From Drosophila persimilis (lineage: Eukaryota > Arthropoda > Insecta > Diptera > Drosophilidae): DNA of 64,000 nt. Under the pieces are notes generated by a model. It saw only the letters and a program-made list of their open reading frames with translations. It had not been told where the DNA came from and ran no database searches. Positions 10,456 to 24,282 of the stretch are shown here, one piece after another. Numbering within the stretch: position 1 is the stretch's first letter; every line of letters starts with the position of its first letter. Location of the stretch: the NCBI RefSeq assembly GCF_003286085.1, contig NW_020825288.1, positions 25,358,001-25,422,000 of the forward strand, read 5' to 3'. Both the position numbers and the translations under genes were made by a program.

Positions 10456-13400
10456 CTACCACACTTCACACTTTTGAACTGGATTCATGGGGGATCCTTC
10501 GGGACACTGGAAGTCCTTGGCAAAGTCCTTCATGTTGCTGAGCGAGCCCAGGACACGGAACTCGGATGGCGAATGCACGCCGGTGGTGATGCGCATCTTG
10601 AGAGATTCTGCAAGCCAAGGAGATTCTTCAGTAAAAATATCTCAAGATATTGAGCTGCTTATGTGTACGTACCTTTACGATATTTGGCACACCAGGTCTG
10701 GCCGGCTGAGATCCAGAACATTTGCTGCGGGGTATAGTCCAGGCCGGGCAGCTTGGGCTCCTCTCCGTGCTTCTGCACCCATCGCTGGTAAGCAATGTAC
10801 GACTCCTTCACACCGCCATTGTCGGCAATGTTCTCACCCTGCGTATTGATGCCATTCAACTGCCAACGAGAGTTCCATTTAGAATTGAGCTAAACTTTCA
10901 AACAGTAAATATCACTTACATGGAGACCTGTGGCACGTTCCGTGTAGTTGCCGTACTGATCAATTATGCACTGGGCCTTGGAGAGGTAGGCCTTTTGGGT
11001 GTCCGGCTGCCACCAGTCGCGCAGATTTCCCTTGACATCGAACTGGCGACCCTGATCGTCGAAGCCGTGGGTGATCTCGTGGCCAATCACGTAGCCAATG
11101 GCTCCGAAATTCATGTATTTGGGACGCTGGGCATTGAAGAAGTGACCCTGGAGTATTCCCGCGGGGAACTCTGTCAAAATCAGGAGGAAAAGTATATTAA
11201 AGACCCTGTTTGCAGCGGAAAACTCTTCCGCTTACGTATGCTGTTCTCCAGGGACGAATAGAAGGCATTCACGATGGCTGGACGGGCGTGACGCACCCAA
11301 TCCGTTTTGTTGACGGGGAGACGCAGCTTGTTGAATGAGTAATCGGTGCCGAAGATGTTCATGCCCAGGAAGGACTCGAAGTATTTGTCGGGATCGATGT
11401 CCAGCTTAGCGTAGTACTTGGCCAGTTTTTCATTGTCGAGCATCTCGTCTGGATAGCCGATGTGCGTGGCCATGCTGTGGAGCTTCAGCTTAGCCTCCTT
11501 CTTGGTCTTGGTATCCATCCAGTTGACCTCGTCCAGAATGTCGTTGAAGACAGCCCTAATGTCGTTGACCATGTCCAAGGCATTCGCCTTCGAGTCCTGG
11601 TTGAAGTGCTTGCGCACGTAGAGCGAGCCGACCGATATTCCCAGGCTGATGTTCGAATGTTGATTAATTAGATGTGATGTCGTTTGTTGGAGATTCGAGA
11701 TTGTTGATTGGAGTTGAAGTTGGAGGTGTGCAGTTATTGAAATGGTGGAAGAGTTGGCGTGAAAGTGAAACACAAAATGAATATGCATAATTAAGATATA
11801 AGTCTGGTTAAGTCGCTTGATTGGCTACCCGGAATGCTGGGACCATGGGGAAGTGAGCAAAGTAAAAGAGCCGCCTAATGAGATCGAATGTGAACAAAAG
11901 TGCTCTGAAACTCAAAATGAAACCAAACCCACTTATCCACACTAGAATACCGCTATGCAGCGATTTCGATAAGCAGCGGCTGTTGCCGTTGTTGTTGTTA
12001 AATGTGGGTCTGTTAGCACTAAACTACTCGTATTATTGGACAAACGGTTTCCTTCATTCATACAGTTGTGCGTTTCTGTGCCTGGGCATGTCTGTGCGAT
12101 TGTGTGCTGTGTATTGGCTGTATTGTGTGTATTGTGTTTTATAGTTCCCGTGTGAAAATTTCGGAAATTTTGAATGCGTTTCTCTAAATTTTGTAAGTAC
12201 CTATCGTTATCTTCTTCTTCTTCATCCATGCTGCAAAATCACAAAGAAACCAAAAGAAGATACAGTAACAAGTGAAACTTGCTGCAGATAGAATACATAT
12301 GTACATAGTATGCAGGTGGCAAGGCCTAACCAAGGCATCTACGAAGACAGCCTCCCGATCACCGCAGCCCAAGAGACAGCCGAAGGGGGACACACTAACC
12401 TGTCAGTGGCGATGTCGACACACTCCTTCCAGCGCGCCTCCTGCTCCTGGCGTCCGGACAGGGCTGTGGCATACTGCAGCTGCCTCTTGCGGAACTCCTC
12501 GCTGAGGAATCCGATCGAGAAGGAGTGGATGCGCCAGAACATGTAGTTCGCAATGTCCCGCTGGGGCGTCTTGGCCAAAAGCTTGCCGAGGTCCTCGAAG
12601 AAACTGGGCACGGACAGATTGATCATCTCGTCGTCGGCCATGCTGAGACCCTCGGGCAGCAGGGCATTCATGTAGTCCACCCACTGGACATAGGGATAGG
12701 CGGCCTGAAGCTGCTGCGGACTGCGCAGATTGTACAGCTCCGAGGAGTTGCGACGCTTCTCGTTCGGCCACGAGATCTACGAGAAGCGAATATTACAGCA
12801 CGGATTGGGTAACGGCCAGAGTAACTTACATTTGCCAGCGCCATTTCAAACTCGAGAGACTGCAGCAGCTCCTTCTTGGCCTGGTCTTTTTTGGCGCCGA
12901 AAAGCACAGCAATGTCCACCATATACTCGTAGTAGGCCGTAACCAAGGTCTCATTGAATCCCTTGACCAGATACTCGCGACTGAGGGCCAGCGCTGACTG
13001 ATCAAGCTGCAATTCAGAGAAAGTCCTCAGTTATAGGTCATTCCAGAGGTTATTTCGTTACCGACATCTATCAATCGCTTTGTGCTGTTCTGAAGATCCA
13101 CTCCGATGGAAAAGTCAATGATGTAGTCCATGCTGAAGCCGGCGTTTCGGAATTTCTTGACCTGCTCCTGCCAGCTCCAGGTGTTATCCGCGTTCCAGGC
13201 CTCGCCCTTCAGCAGTGGCCAACCGCCCAGGGACTCGGCCATCCTGGTGATGGGTTCAGCGCCCCGAGACTCGATGAGAGCTGTGGAAGAGGATCAAACG
13301 TTACTACCATTAATATCCACTCTAGAGAATCTACTGCTCCACTCACTCTTGTTCATGCACGCCTTGTACAACAGATTGGGCAGACGGAAGTGCTTGGGCT

Positions 13401-16400
13401 CCGTGTCCGGGCGGTCCGCGGTGATGATGTCCTTCAGCTGCTCCTGCAGCTTGTCCGAAATGACAGAGAACGTGCTGATGGCCACCTTGTCATCGGGTAT
13501 GTTCTCCTCCTCGATGTAGGTGCCGCAGGCGAACTCGTAGAAGTTGTCACACGGCTCCACCTCGGGCTTCATCTTCCGCAGCACAGTCGAGGCCGTGTGG
13601 ATGCACTCCCGGCTGAGGCAGGCATTATCCATCTCCGACTTTCCCTTGACCGGAGCCACCGGCACCTGGTTCATGCTGGTGGTATCCCCATGCAAGGCCG
13701 TGGCTTTTGGGCTCTCGCCCCCGTCCGTTCCCATGTTGTTGCCCCTCGACCTGAGAACATCGTTCAGCCAAAGACCCAAGACGGCTGCTGCCACCACGAA
13801 CAGAATGCTGCTGACAATCAGGAGGCTTCTCTCCAACTTGGTGCGTCGTCGCCACCAGCTTGGATTCCTATAAACGAGGGAGGATGTATATGTAATTTAA
13901 TCGGATCATAACAACTTTCTTTGCCTCTGCTCCACAGTCTGCTCCACACTACAAAGGTTTTAGGCTCTGATAGCCGCCCTATCACTAATTTCTTCGTGGA
14001 TTTTCATAGTAGTGTTTGTACTTATCAGTAAAGAAATTTTAAGAAGGTTCGGTTCGGTTCCACTGATCCTCTACGGCTTAGACTGTGCCAAATACGACAG
14101 CGTTAGGAACTTTGCGATACAATGTGGGATACAATAAGTTCTTAATGTGGCGTGGCAATCGATCCAATGAAATGCTCAGACCTCAAATCTGCTGTTCAGT
14201 GTAATTGTTGGGCTCACTTCCGATTTTTCAATGGATCTGCCTGCCTAACTCCCCGCAACCACCTGGCGCACTCGGCTTGGCAAATTGGTGGCTATAACGA
14301 GTGCTGTTTTTTGTTGTTCAACTGGTTAAATTTTGTGCGCACCGCACAAGTCTAAAGAGTCATTTCAGCCAGCCACTCTACTGGTGCTACGGGTAGTTAC
14401 GACATTTGAATTTTGTACACTATTTTAATATTTTGCTGATTTACTGACACACGAACGCACACCCAGACCAAATACCCAGCGAAGCTCCCACCAAAATCCG
14501 GCACCCACACCCACACACGCTCGGAGTCAGTGTCGGGCTTATATGGATGAAGCTTTTTTAATGTTAAACCATTTCCGTGGTCAAAGTGTAAGTAGATCAA
14601 AAAATAAAAACTGAAAACTGATGAATTTTTGCACGCTTCAATTACTGCTGAAATTGTAAAATAATAACACAAAAGTTATGGCTGGACCAGCAGCGAAGAT
14701 GCTTTTAATGAGCGATTAAGTCACGGGCAGTAAATTCGTTTACTGGCCACGATTACGGGAGAAAGGTCAGGTCAGGCTCGATGAACAATAGCCGTAGCCG
14801 TAGCCCACAGATACGAGTATCTGATTCTGCGAGATTTATGTACATCCGAAAATTCACGCAAAATGTTCCACCAATGTTAAAGCAATTATCTGGGTTAATG
14901 TGCCTGAACTTTTTCAATCCAAAGCCACAAAAAAGGGAATGAATAAATAAAATATATCCATCTATACTAAACATATGTATATTACGAGTATGTATAAGTA
15001 GGTATGTGTGCGTGAGGCGCCCTTGAAAGTTCCCATATAAGTGTATTGCGGAATTTGGCAAACGGATTTACATATTTGATTTGTTTTCAGCATTTATCAA
15101 ATATTTTGACAGTACATAGTAGATAGTACATAGTATATCTTATTTATTCGGTTTTCTTATTCCATTCTCAATTGCATACTCAAGTTTCGTCGACTTAATG
15201 AATTCTACTCCAGCAAAGATTACCGAAAGAACTGGTTAATATGTCGAAATTTTAAGAAAAGAATGCCAATCAATTAACCAGTTTTGTAAATGATTTTACC
15301 AATTTTTAACAGTTGATGCGAAATTTACAAAGTTGAACGACATTTTCAGCTCAGCTGGGCCCCAGATCCGAGAGTGTGTTCTCATTGAGTGGGTTTCCGT
15401 CCTACTGATAGCTCCCGAGCTCTCGGGGCATACTAACACAGAAACATGCTAAATAAACAGAGTGAGCAGGCGGTGAATAAGCAGAAACGATGAGATGAGG
15501 GTCTCATCGAAACTTGAGTACCCTTTCTCATGTTGCAGTTAAAGATAATCTTCACAATAATCTTGTATAATCCCACACACCTGTCGATTCCGTTTGCCGA
15601 ATATGATAGATGATTATCGATCATATCCCGCGCTGGCTAAGCTCAGAGCTTCCCCAATTAGCCGAGAATCGTGCCGTCATTCCTCGATGTCTGGCGGCAT
15701 TTCCTTAAGGCAGCTCTCCCCCTATCACATGCGAAGATCACGACAGACGACCGACGACCGTCACCAGAGCCCAAGAAGCTGTATCCCATTATGCAACTTG
15801 CACCCGAACCCACACCCGAGCCCACTCCCGAACACCACACGAACCCGCACCCGAGCCCGAACCCGGGCCTAACTTTAGCTTAACTTTTGCATTCCCATGG
15901 ACGCTGTGTCGCGCCTTATCAGGGATTGCGATGGATGCCCAGATGCATTCATGCAGCTGAGAGATATCTCTCACTGATGAATACACAAGTGTTACCAACT
16001 TTATGTAAGTGGCAGCGGCTGGACGATGCTGGGGTGCGAGGAGGTGTTCTGGTACGGTACCCCGGGGCTCCGGCAGGGTCCATGTCAATAGGTCGGGCAG
16101 TTTGAAGCGCAGCCCTCCTTTTGTCTCTCATCTCATCTCTGCGTCTTGTCGGCGGACGAGTTGCGTTGCCCAATAAATGTGTCAAGTGCAGGCGGTGTGC
16201 TTTTGCCATTGACGTGGCAACAACATTGGCGTCACCCACACGCTCACACGTGACTCGCACACACGCAAAGATATAGATATAGATACATATATATCTAGAT
16301 ACGTACATATCTATATAGGTATGTAAGTATATTTGAATCTGTGTGCGTTGTGAGTTGTGTGTTGTGCGAGTGACGTTTGGCAACATTTTGACGCTCACGG

Positions 16401-19400
16401 GCTCCGGGGCTGTGTGTTTTTATTGTTTTGCCTTTTAATATGTTTTTGATAGTTTCTGGTGTCCGTTGGCTCTGTCTTTATTAACATTCAAAGCTTGGAT
16501 TGACAGCCCCAGACATTTTTGCAATATTATCTATATTTTCTTTTCCCCAATGCAGCCCCATTACATAAAGTATTTGGAAATTCCACTTCCTTTTGGCCCA
16601 TTTGCACATTAATAAACGTGCACTAACACCTCGGGATAATGTTGGAAGTATAATAGCTAAGAGCATGACCCTTCCTTTTGCCTTGGCCCCATATCATCCA
16701 AAGGTTGAGGAATTACCAGATGGATGTCCCTCCAGACATTTGAAGCACTGAAACCTCTGCTTTACAAATTTGTAAGTCGAATTTCCAACATTTTATACTC
16801 GTACAATTTCCCCGTATACTCGTACAATGTGATATAGCTAGAGCTACTCCACTCCGTAATAGAGCAAGTTAGCTGCAGCATGACGCTGATGACATAGTTA
16901 GCAATTGTTAGGGAACGAATTTGAATTTATTGTTAAAAATAATCTGCTGTTCGATATTCAATGAGGGCCACAGGCAGGTTTTAGCGAAGTTTTAACTTTC
17001 GTTCGTAAATCATAGAGATGAGATCCCCAAACGTAATGGAGGTAAGTTTATCCGTAGGCACGTGTAAGGGCTTCTCCTCAACCGCTTTCCCAGTCCGGAA
17101 TTCGCATAGTTTTGGGGTTTTATTGGCTGTCGTTGTACTTTGTCGTAATGCCCAGGCCCCCAAAGAAAATGCTGCGACAAATTGCCTTTCAAGTGTTAAT
17201 TTGTGCCACAGACACAATTACCTAATACATTTTAATTTCGTTGTGTGAGAGATGCGACTAAGCTTCTGTGGCTCCGAGACTTGCCCGAATCTGTTCGCGT
17301 TTAATTGCCCAACGAAAAGCTGTCATATCTTTTAACTGAGTCGCTCCCCAGTGAGAGTGTATCTGTATCTGTCTCTGTATCTACATCTATATCTACATAT
17401 ATCTGTCGCATTTGTGTGGTGTGCGCTCATTAAGATGTCAGGGATTGCAACTGAGACGCATTTGGCCGGAGCGAAGCCCAATTTCAATCCAAAATCTAGA
17501 TATATGAGAAGCACAGGAGATATGCAGCTATCCATATGTATGTCTATATCTGATTTCTATGCAAATCCGTTGGGGTGGGGTCCAAGCTTTCTCTTTTGTC
17601 AGGCTTAAACTTGAACTTGGTCCCAAAGTGGATTTCTTGTATATGGATTGATCTTTTGGTTGGAGAGAAAAATGTGAAAAATGGCAACAGGACCTAAGAC
17701 CCAACACGTAACAGCAAACGGCCAAGAGGCAAGAGCTAAGAGACCACGACAAACCTCTCGAAATCTATTTATCAGCAGGAAGAGTGCAATTTGCCGCAGC
17801 AGGAAGAAATCAGCGACAATGCAATTTGCCTAGTGCCTTGCCGGGCCACTTAATTTGCTACCTTTAATGGGGCTCAGCTCAGGGCAGGAAAAGCCAACGG
17901 AAGCCTCTCTGGAAGCGCCACAGAGAAATGCCAGCAAAATGCAGTCCACGGAGGATGCTCAGGAGGGAGATATGTAGGAGTAGGAGCGGTAGTGGGTAGC
18001 GGTGTAGAATGTGAATGGTGATGGACCAAGGAAAGGGAAAATAAGAAGCAACAACCGCGGGGCCCGACGTTGATTGAATTGCCGTTGCCACGGCTGTGGC
18101 CACTGGCAAGGCCACCTAATTACCGTTATGTGGCAGGATTGCCAACAACTTGTCGGCCGCGCCACCAAGGTTGCCAGATGTCGAAAAGTTGCGTTTCGCA
18201 TGCTAACATAATGGAAATTATCATATTGTATTGGAAGGGTGCCCAAAACGCAGACACGCAACTCACTGGAGATATTGGCACATGATAATGATAAGTAATA
18301 TGTACAATAGCATAGCATACGAGTTGTCAACAATAGCCCCAAGTTCAATTAATTGTTATGCACTACGCATCGTCCGTTGTCAGCGAAATGGTGTCTCCAC
18401 CTATTTTCAGGGTTTGACCTCAAATTTATGAATATAATCATAGGGAGTACTGGTTCGTTTAATAACTGTTATAGAGAGACACAACGTGCGGGAGTGGGAC
18501 CGATCGTCAACTCATTTAAAATCAAGAAGTCAAAAGACATGAAACTGTTCTCAAGCGATCCTCATATCACCTGACTAGCGGCACGTTCTCAGGTTCCATC
18601 GACCTCCGCATTAGCCAGAACAATTACACACCCACACAGACGTATTTCCTCAAGCACTTCAAAACCCCAAAGCCAACATCGCCATCAATCACTGAAGAGA
18701 CAAATAAGAAAATAATTGACATTTTATTATGTGGAAAATGAGTAATAAGGCCGCTTATAAAAATAAAGGAGGAAGAACAAGGCAAAGACCGGGCCATTAC
18801 TTGGACTACACGCTCTAAAATCTTGTCGAATTACCAAGAATTATTCTTGGCCTCATTCTCATTTTCAACGACTCACGTACGGTTCATAAGGAAGCGATAC
18901 GATTAGCCCGCCTTGAATGCCTCCGTAAATTACAGATCTTGCGAAATTCAAAGAAGACAGGTGTGAGGACTCTTAAAACAGCAAGGAATGAATCAGCAGT
19001 CGAGGAAGAGCTGGAAAGAGGATAACATGATTTATTGGGTGCGATTCATGGCCAAAACGTGCTCACTGATGGAATTTGTCAGCCAACCAGAAGAGATCTG
19101 CCCTACCAGATCACCACCTGCCATCTTCTCTCGTACGCATACTCTAGAGTCCAACCAAAAAGAAAGTGTCGATCGCAGAAAAACCAAAGACCTCTGGGGT
19201 TCATAGCCATTTCGTAACCCAATGGAACTGACCGCGGCGATTACATACTTCTGAGCTGTGGCCACGAACAATTCAAAAGGGAAAGGTCAGTTATTATTAT
19301 TATTTCTGTACATTGTACATGCTCGATGGCGGTGGGTGCTCTTAGCCACAGACTTCACTTCACCTTCAGAAGACGTAAGAAAAAATGAAAATGAAAAGCC

Positions 19401-21030
19401 AAGAAAATGCAGCCAGTCGGCCGCATGGCCAAAACATTGCTGACCATAATCGGAGTTGCACTTAAAGGTCTGCGTGCATTTAATTATGCACTTGGAGCAA
19501 ATAGCTGCCAAACAGAACCACAAACAAAACAGAAAACGGTCGACAAAACAATCAACTAGTCATAGTCCGCGAAAGGCTTTAGTTCTTGGCTGATTTCTCA
19601 GCTCAAGTCAACTCATTGTCTGCCCCAAATACCACACAAAAACACTTAGGAAAAAATAAAGAAACTCATTCAGAATTAGTCAAATAGCCAAAACCGGTAA
19701 GGCAATCGACTCTAAAGGTGTGATTTTTGGTTGTGTTTTTGTTTTTGTTCTTTTAGGGGACGGGGTCCACAATGCCTTTTATTGTTGAGAGTTTTTTTTT
19801 TTCTCTGAAATCGAGCCCGAGAGATATGGAGACGACCTTTTTTTAGGCACCAAAAACCAAAAACAAACCAACGACAACAAAAAATACGAACAAAATGTTA
19901 AGCTTACGTAATTTTGACCTACAAATTTTCGCATAAATAAAGCACGCAAAAACATAAATCTTTTCATTCCGCCGTAAATATAGACATAACTTTTATGTTT
20001 AAAAGTAACAAAAATAACTGATCTCCTGGGGAAAGGGTATTTAACAATGTGGTATTATACGATCGGTTTCGAGTTTCATGCAATTCTTGACGGTGAGAGG
20101 ATGCCATGGCGGTGGAGTTCAGCAAGAGTTTGGGATCTGTTGAAATTTTGTATCTTCTGTAAATATTTTCTGTTTGCGCATTGAATAATTTAATTTGAGG
20201 CCCATTAGCGAGACAATAGAAATGCTGTTAAGATGATTCATAAACGGATGGATGGATAACTAGGAAACACTCGACTCGTAGGTTCTCCACCAAAGACAAT
20301 GCACTACAGTACAGTCAGCAGTAGTAGCAGTGGGAACAAAATCTGTAAATTGTATGTTACGATTGCCCTTAAATAATTCTACACACGCGTTGCAGGCGTT
20401 CCTAATTACAGGCTCAGACTGGGTATCGAAGGTAATGGAAACCGCCCTGAACGTTTCCTACAAACTAAAATCAGTCGCCCAGAAAAAGTTGAATGAATGG
20501 AATTTGAAAAATTAGTTGAAAGGCTAATGAATTGACTTTTTTCGGAGAGCGAGCCCATTTCATCTTAGTTGAGTGAACCTGATTAACACCGAACAGATCC
20601 CCAAAATGAACTGGGGCCCCCAATGAAAACACGTTTTTCGAATTTTCATCGACAAAAATTGAATAAAAATAAAAATAAAAGCAAAGCCAAAGACAAAGAT
20701 TTGCCGGCTGCTGGCTCTGTCATTGCCACTGCCGGAATCCGTAAGACAGACGAAACGTGTTTTCAATAAACATGCGCAACTTTCTTTTTCCGATGCGTCC
20801 ATATAAAATATGTACATATTCGTGTGAATTTAGGGTGGCGGCTAGTGAAACTTATGGGTGGCGGGGATCGAGAAACTTATAGTGTGGAAGAGCCAGAAGC
20901 AAATATGTACTTTATATTTTATAGGGGGACTATGGAAGAACTTATGAATAGGCATTATGGGACGTACTGGGAGGGAGTGACTGGATCTGTAATATTAACA
21001 AAGATAAACTTACTTAATGACTGTTTGCAT
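10456..21030 (-). CDS. Nep2: Neprilysin-2, M13 zinc metallopeptidase
   Basis: M13 endopeptidase that cleaves small peptides outside the cell. Exons (minus): 21014-21030, 13347-13867, 13066-13280, 12830-13006, 12400-12776, optional 12201-12230, 11236-11645, 10920-11170, 10673-10859, 10456-10607. This gives 768 residues, or 778 with the 30-nt exon; all phases close. The N-terminus reads MQTVIK then [13 protein letters not shown], a short basic cytoplasmic tail, followed by a signal-anchor ([20 protein letters not shown]). The ectodomain starts at the conserved [11 protein letters not shown]. Catalytic motifs are present: VNAFYSS, zinc motif [17 protein letters not shown], and the C-terminal CEVW characteristic of the family. 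Intron 3 uses an unusual GAT|gtcggt donor, chosen because a stronger-looking site 4 nt on breaks the frame. Without the 30-nt exon, the reading is [14 protein letters not shown], as in other neprilysins. The first intron is 7.1 kb, consistent with distal regulation. Confidence 0.9.
12201..12230 (-). other. Candidate 30-nt Nep2 microexon
   Basis: Flanked by a good acceptor (attttgcag) and a donor (gtactt), this 30-nt segment has matching phase-2 ends. It would insert ten residues, [10 protein letters not shown] followed by the resumed sequence, just before [11 protein letters not shown]. Exon skipping also keeps frame. Its use in transcripts is unproven. Confidence 0.4.
13868..21013. other. 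Nep2 first coding intron, 7.1 kb
   Basis: I see no convincing gene in this intron. It contains CCCGAA/CCCGAG-type hexamer repeats at about 15797-15866, ATAT and GTAT microsatellites at about 16265-16330 and 17350-17405, and otherwise unique AT-rich sequence. Non-coding 5' exons or enhancers are possible but cannot be recognised by eye. Confidence 0.5.
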
Positions 21031-24020
21031 GTCGGCCGTTTAGCTGTTTAACAATGTTTAATGTACGACGCGACTAGTTTGCCTAATATTTGTATCTTTT
21101 AGTTAACGAGACGCTGCTAAACGCTGTTAAAAATAGATTAATTGTATTTAGTAAACACTTGAACTGAAACTCAAACTTAAAATCTAAATGGTTGTAAGCG
21201 TCACAAGCGCACAGTCGATTTCTTCATTTACTCGCTTCTTTGTTTTTGTTTTTTTTTTTATTTATTCGACTATTTAGCAAGCAAATTTAGATTTACACTG
21301 GGCTCTTTAGCTTCAAATTTGGAATAAACTCTCAAACGTATATATTTTCACCCACTCAACGATTTTTAGTAGACTCGACACGGCCGACAAGCGACGACCA
21401 ACTGTGGTCTGTCGTGCCCAAACGCCTCTATATAAAAACAAAAGCGTGAGCCCGTTTTCCCCCATTGATGGAGCTTGGATACTCTATCGACATGACTCTG
21501 ATGTCTGCTCGACAAAGCGGTTGGAAACGAGTTCTTGTATTAAGAATCTATAAACAAAATAATCTTTTTAAAACATCATGTTTCAATGGACAATAATTAT
21601 GATTTATATTTTAAAAATCACACAATACAAATTATCTTTAAGTCCTAAGGAAACTCTTCGTTGATATTAACTATTTAAGTAAATAAATATTACTAATTAG
21701 CCATTTATCCATCTATATCCGTACCAACAAACATATTAAACTTGTTTCAAGTTTAAAAAAACGTTTTTTTTTAATGAAAATATAGTCCAGAATCCCATTT
21801 CGAGTACACTAATTAGTTTGTTGAAGTTTTTGGAAAATACTCCAATCAACAAGGATATATATACATATTTTCCTAGCGTCTTATTAAGAATAATATTCTT
21901 GAATCTGGAAATAGGTAGATATAATTATTCTTAAAGGCCTCTCTTGGTATTTTTGGTGGATGATATTTTTGACTATACAAATAATCATTATTTTCGGTCA
22001 TAACATAAACATAACATAAACTGGATAAAACGTTACTTTTTTGGATTCACCAAAGCTGAGCTTTGCCCTCTTCATTACCGATTCCACATTATCTATAGAC
22101 AGGGTATACATATGTATGTATGATGTCTACTGGCGAGAGCGAGAGAGAGTTCTCTGGAATAAACTGTATTACCAAGTCTGGAGTTTTTATTCTTGGAAGG
22201 TGAGCACAACGTTTGCATGCATTATCACCAAAACTCGTGTAGTATGAATATTTTATTCAGAGATAAGAAAAATAAGCAATTACATATAATTAGAACACAC
22301 CGCCCATACTTCACCAATCTAGTCTTTGAATATTTATGTTAATTCACAGTGGCCAAATTTAAAAAAATAACCGCCTGAAAGCTTAATGTTAAAGTTACGC
22401 GAATCCAGTAGCAAGTAAAAAGCATGCCATGTATAATGTAACTTGAATTCGTTAGTATATTTGCGGTATTTTTAAAATATATTTTATCGATAAGAAGTAA
22501 AAAAAAATGTATTTCGAAAGCGATTAAAAATGAAAAAAATTTAATCGATAAGAAAAAGGTGCACACGTTGCGGGCTGAATGGCAGTGAGAAGCACTAAAG
22601 TGAGGCGCGGGAATTTAAAGTGCGTATCGACAAAGACGAGATGATTCGAATGAAATAGAATGGCTGTCAACTCTAAAAGGCCTGTCTGCAAACACAATCA
22701 AATCTCTACCTTAAAATATTTAAATGTTCCCATTAAAAATCAAAATGTCTGTATTTCTTGCAATTACATATTGTATTTATTGAATTATGCAACTTGTTCG
22801 ATCACTTTTACATACACAACATGCTCAACACATCGTCTGTCGTATGTGGAGGCATGTTTTAATACTATTTATGTGTGTATTTTTTACAGCGCATTGATAT
22901 ATATTACCGATTCATTCTCAAATATCAAACAACAAACCGTACTATACTCTCCTTTCCTTTCGCAATACTCCACTTAAAAGCGCATGTGTTGTGTTATGTG
23001 TTTTCTCTACTTTAGAAAAATATATATGTATGCCATTATATATTATGAAGTAGCATTTTTTCAGATTATATGGACTGGGTACAAATTTTTGTATACAATT
23101 CTTTTTTTGTTTCTTGTGTGTTGTCTCTAAACTACATGCATTGAGGTTTGGTTTCCATTTTTCTCAACAATTTCCGTGCGATCTTATAGTTTAGTAAATG
23201 TCATAAATGGAAGTAAAATTCATCAAGAGTCAGAGGGTTTTTCTTTTCGGGCGTGTGTCTCTATAAAAGCCAGCTACAATAAATATGTTCAAAACTTTAG
23301 AGTCTGTTTTTGTGTGTAAGAAAGTGTTGTTCTTATCCGATTCAACTACGTGGTTGTTTTCTTATTTAAGGCAGCCTCTTCGAGAGCAAAGCAAATAAGG
23401 ATTCAAGCTTCAATTGAAAACGAAATAAATCTGGCTTTTTATGCATAAATAATTTGTTGCGTGTATTTTTTGTATAATTCCATTGTTTTTTACGCTTCTT
23501 CTTTTAGTACTAGTAAGTAATACAGAGTTATTCTTAATGTAACTATTACAAATTTTCATTTAAATTAAACTAAATTTAAACTTAAGCATTTAGTATATAG
23601 CGTGCATCAAGCGAACGCTGTTCTTTTAGATGTTTCTTGTTTTATTCCGATTGATTTTTCTTGCACATTTAATCGATTTGCTTCCAAACAAAACAGTTCT
23701 GGGGTCGCGACAGCAGACGCAGATCTCTCCGCGCGATAATATCATAAAACAGAAATCAGTAGGCAGATTCGATAGAGAATTAGTAACATATATATTTGGG
23801 TAGCCGGCGCACCCGTAAGGCGTCTGCAGAACACAAAGGGAACTCAATTGGGCTGCTCCGAAGCGTTTCGCTGGGTGTAAGGGGTGGAGGGCGGACTGTG
23901 TGGGTTGTGAGTGTTTGCGGGGTTAACTAAAAATCTAGAAATAGTATAATATGTTTTGTCGAATCGTTAGCCCATTGGGAATACATCATGAATTACTTCA
24001 TATATAACTAAACATTATTA
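21031..24020. other. Nep2 5' flank and tacc 3' flank
   Basis: This 3-kb stretch should hold the Nep2 5' UTR and promoter (near 21.03-21.5 kb) and the tacc 3' UTR end. Candidate minus-strand poly(A) signals for tacc are ATTAAA at about 24021-24026 and AATAAA at about 23639-23644. A minus-strand open frame at 23626-23847 has no recognisable features. I see no independent gene. Confidence 0.4.
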
Positions 24021-24282
24021 ATTTTAATATTCAAGTAACGAGCACACAACAGAAAAAATTAATAGAACACCATGTAATGTGGGGTTGACGGATGAAGGGT
24101 GGCATGGCGTGGCGCGAGTTTCGGATTGATAGACAGACATGCCACAAGATGCGAATGCGTATGCGAATGCGTTCCACTTTCCAGATGAATCCAAGTGTGT
24201 GTGTGTGTGTGTATGAGTGGATGTGTGTGCGCGTTTATAGCAACGTATAAAATATATTCCAGGAAAATCCGTTGGAGAGAGT

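Noticed and set aside
13062..13066. Alternative Nep2 donor GTCG|gtaacg
   Set aside because: It looks stronger, but leaves a phase that puts a stop at the next exon start; GAT|gtcggt restores the conserved LDQSAL reading.
23626..23847. 73-codon minus-strand frame
   Set aside because: Falls in the probable tacc 3' flank, with no domain or independent gene signals.
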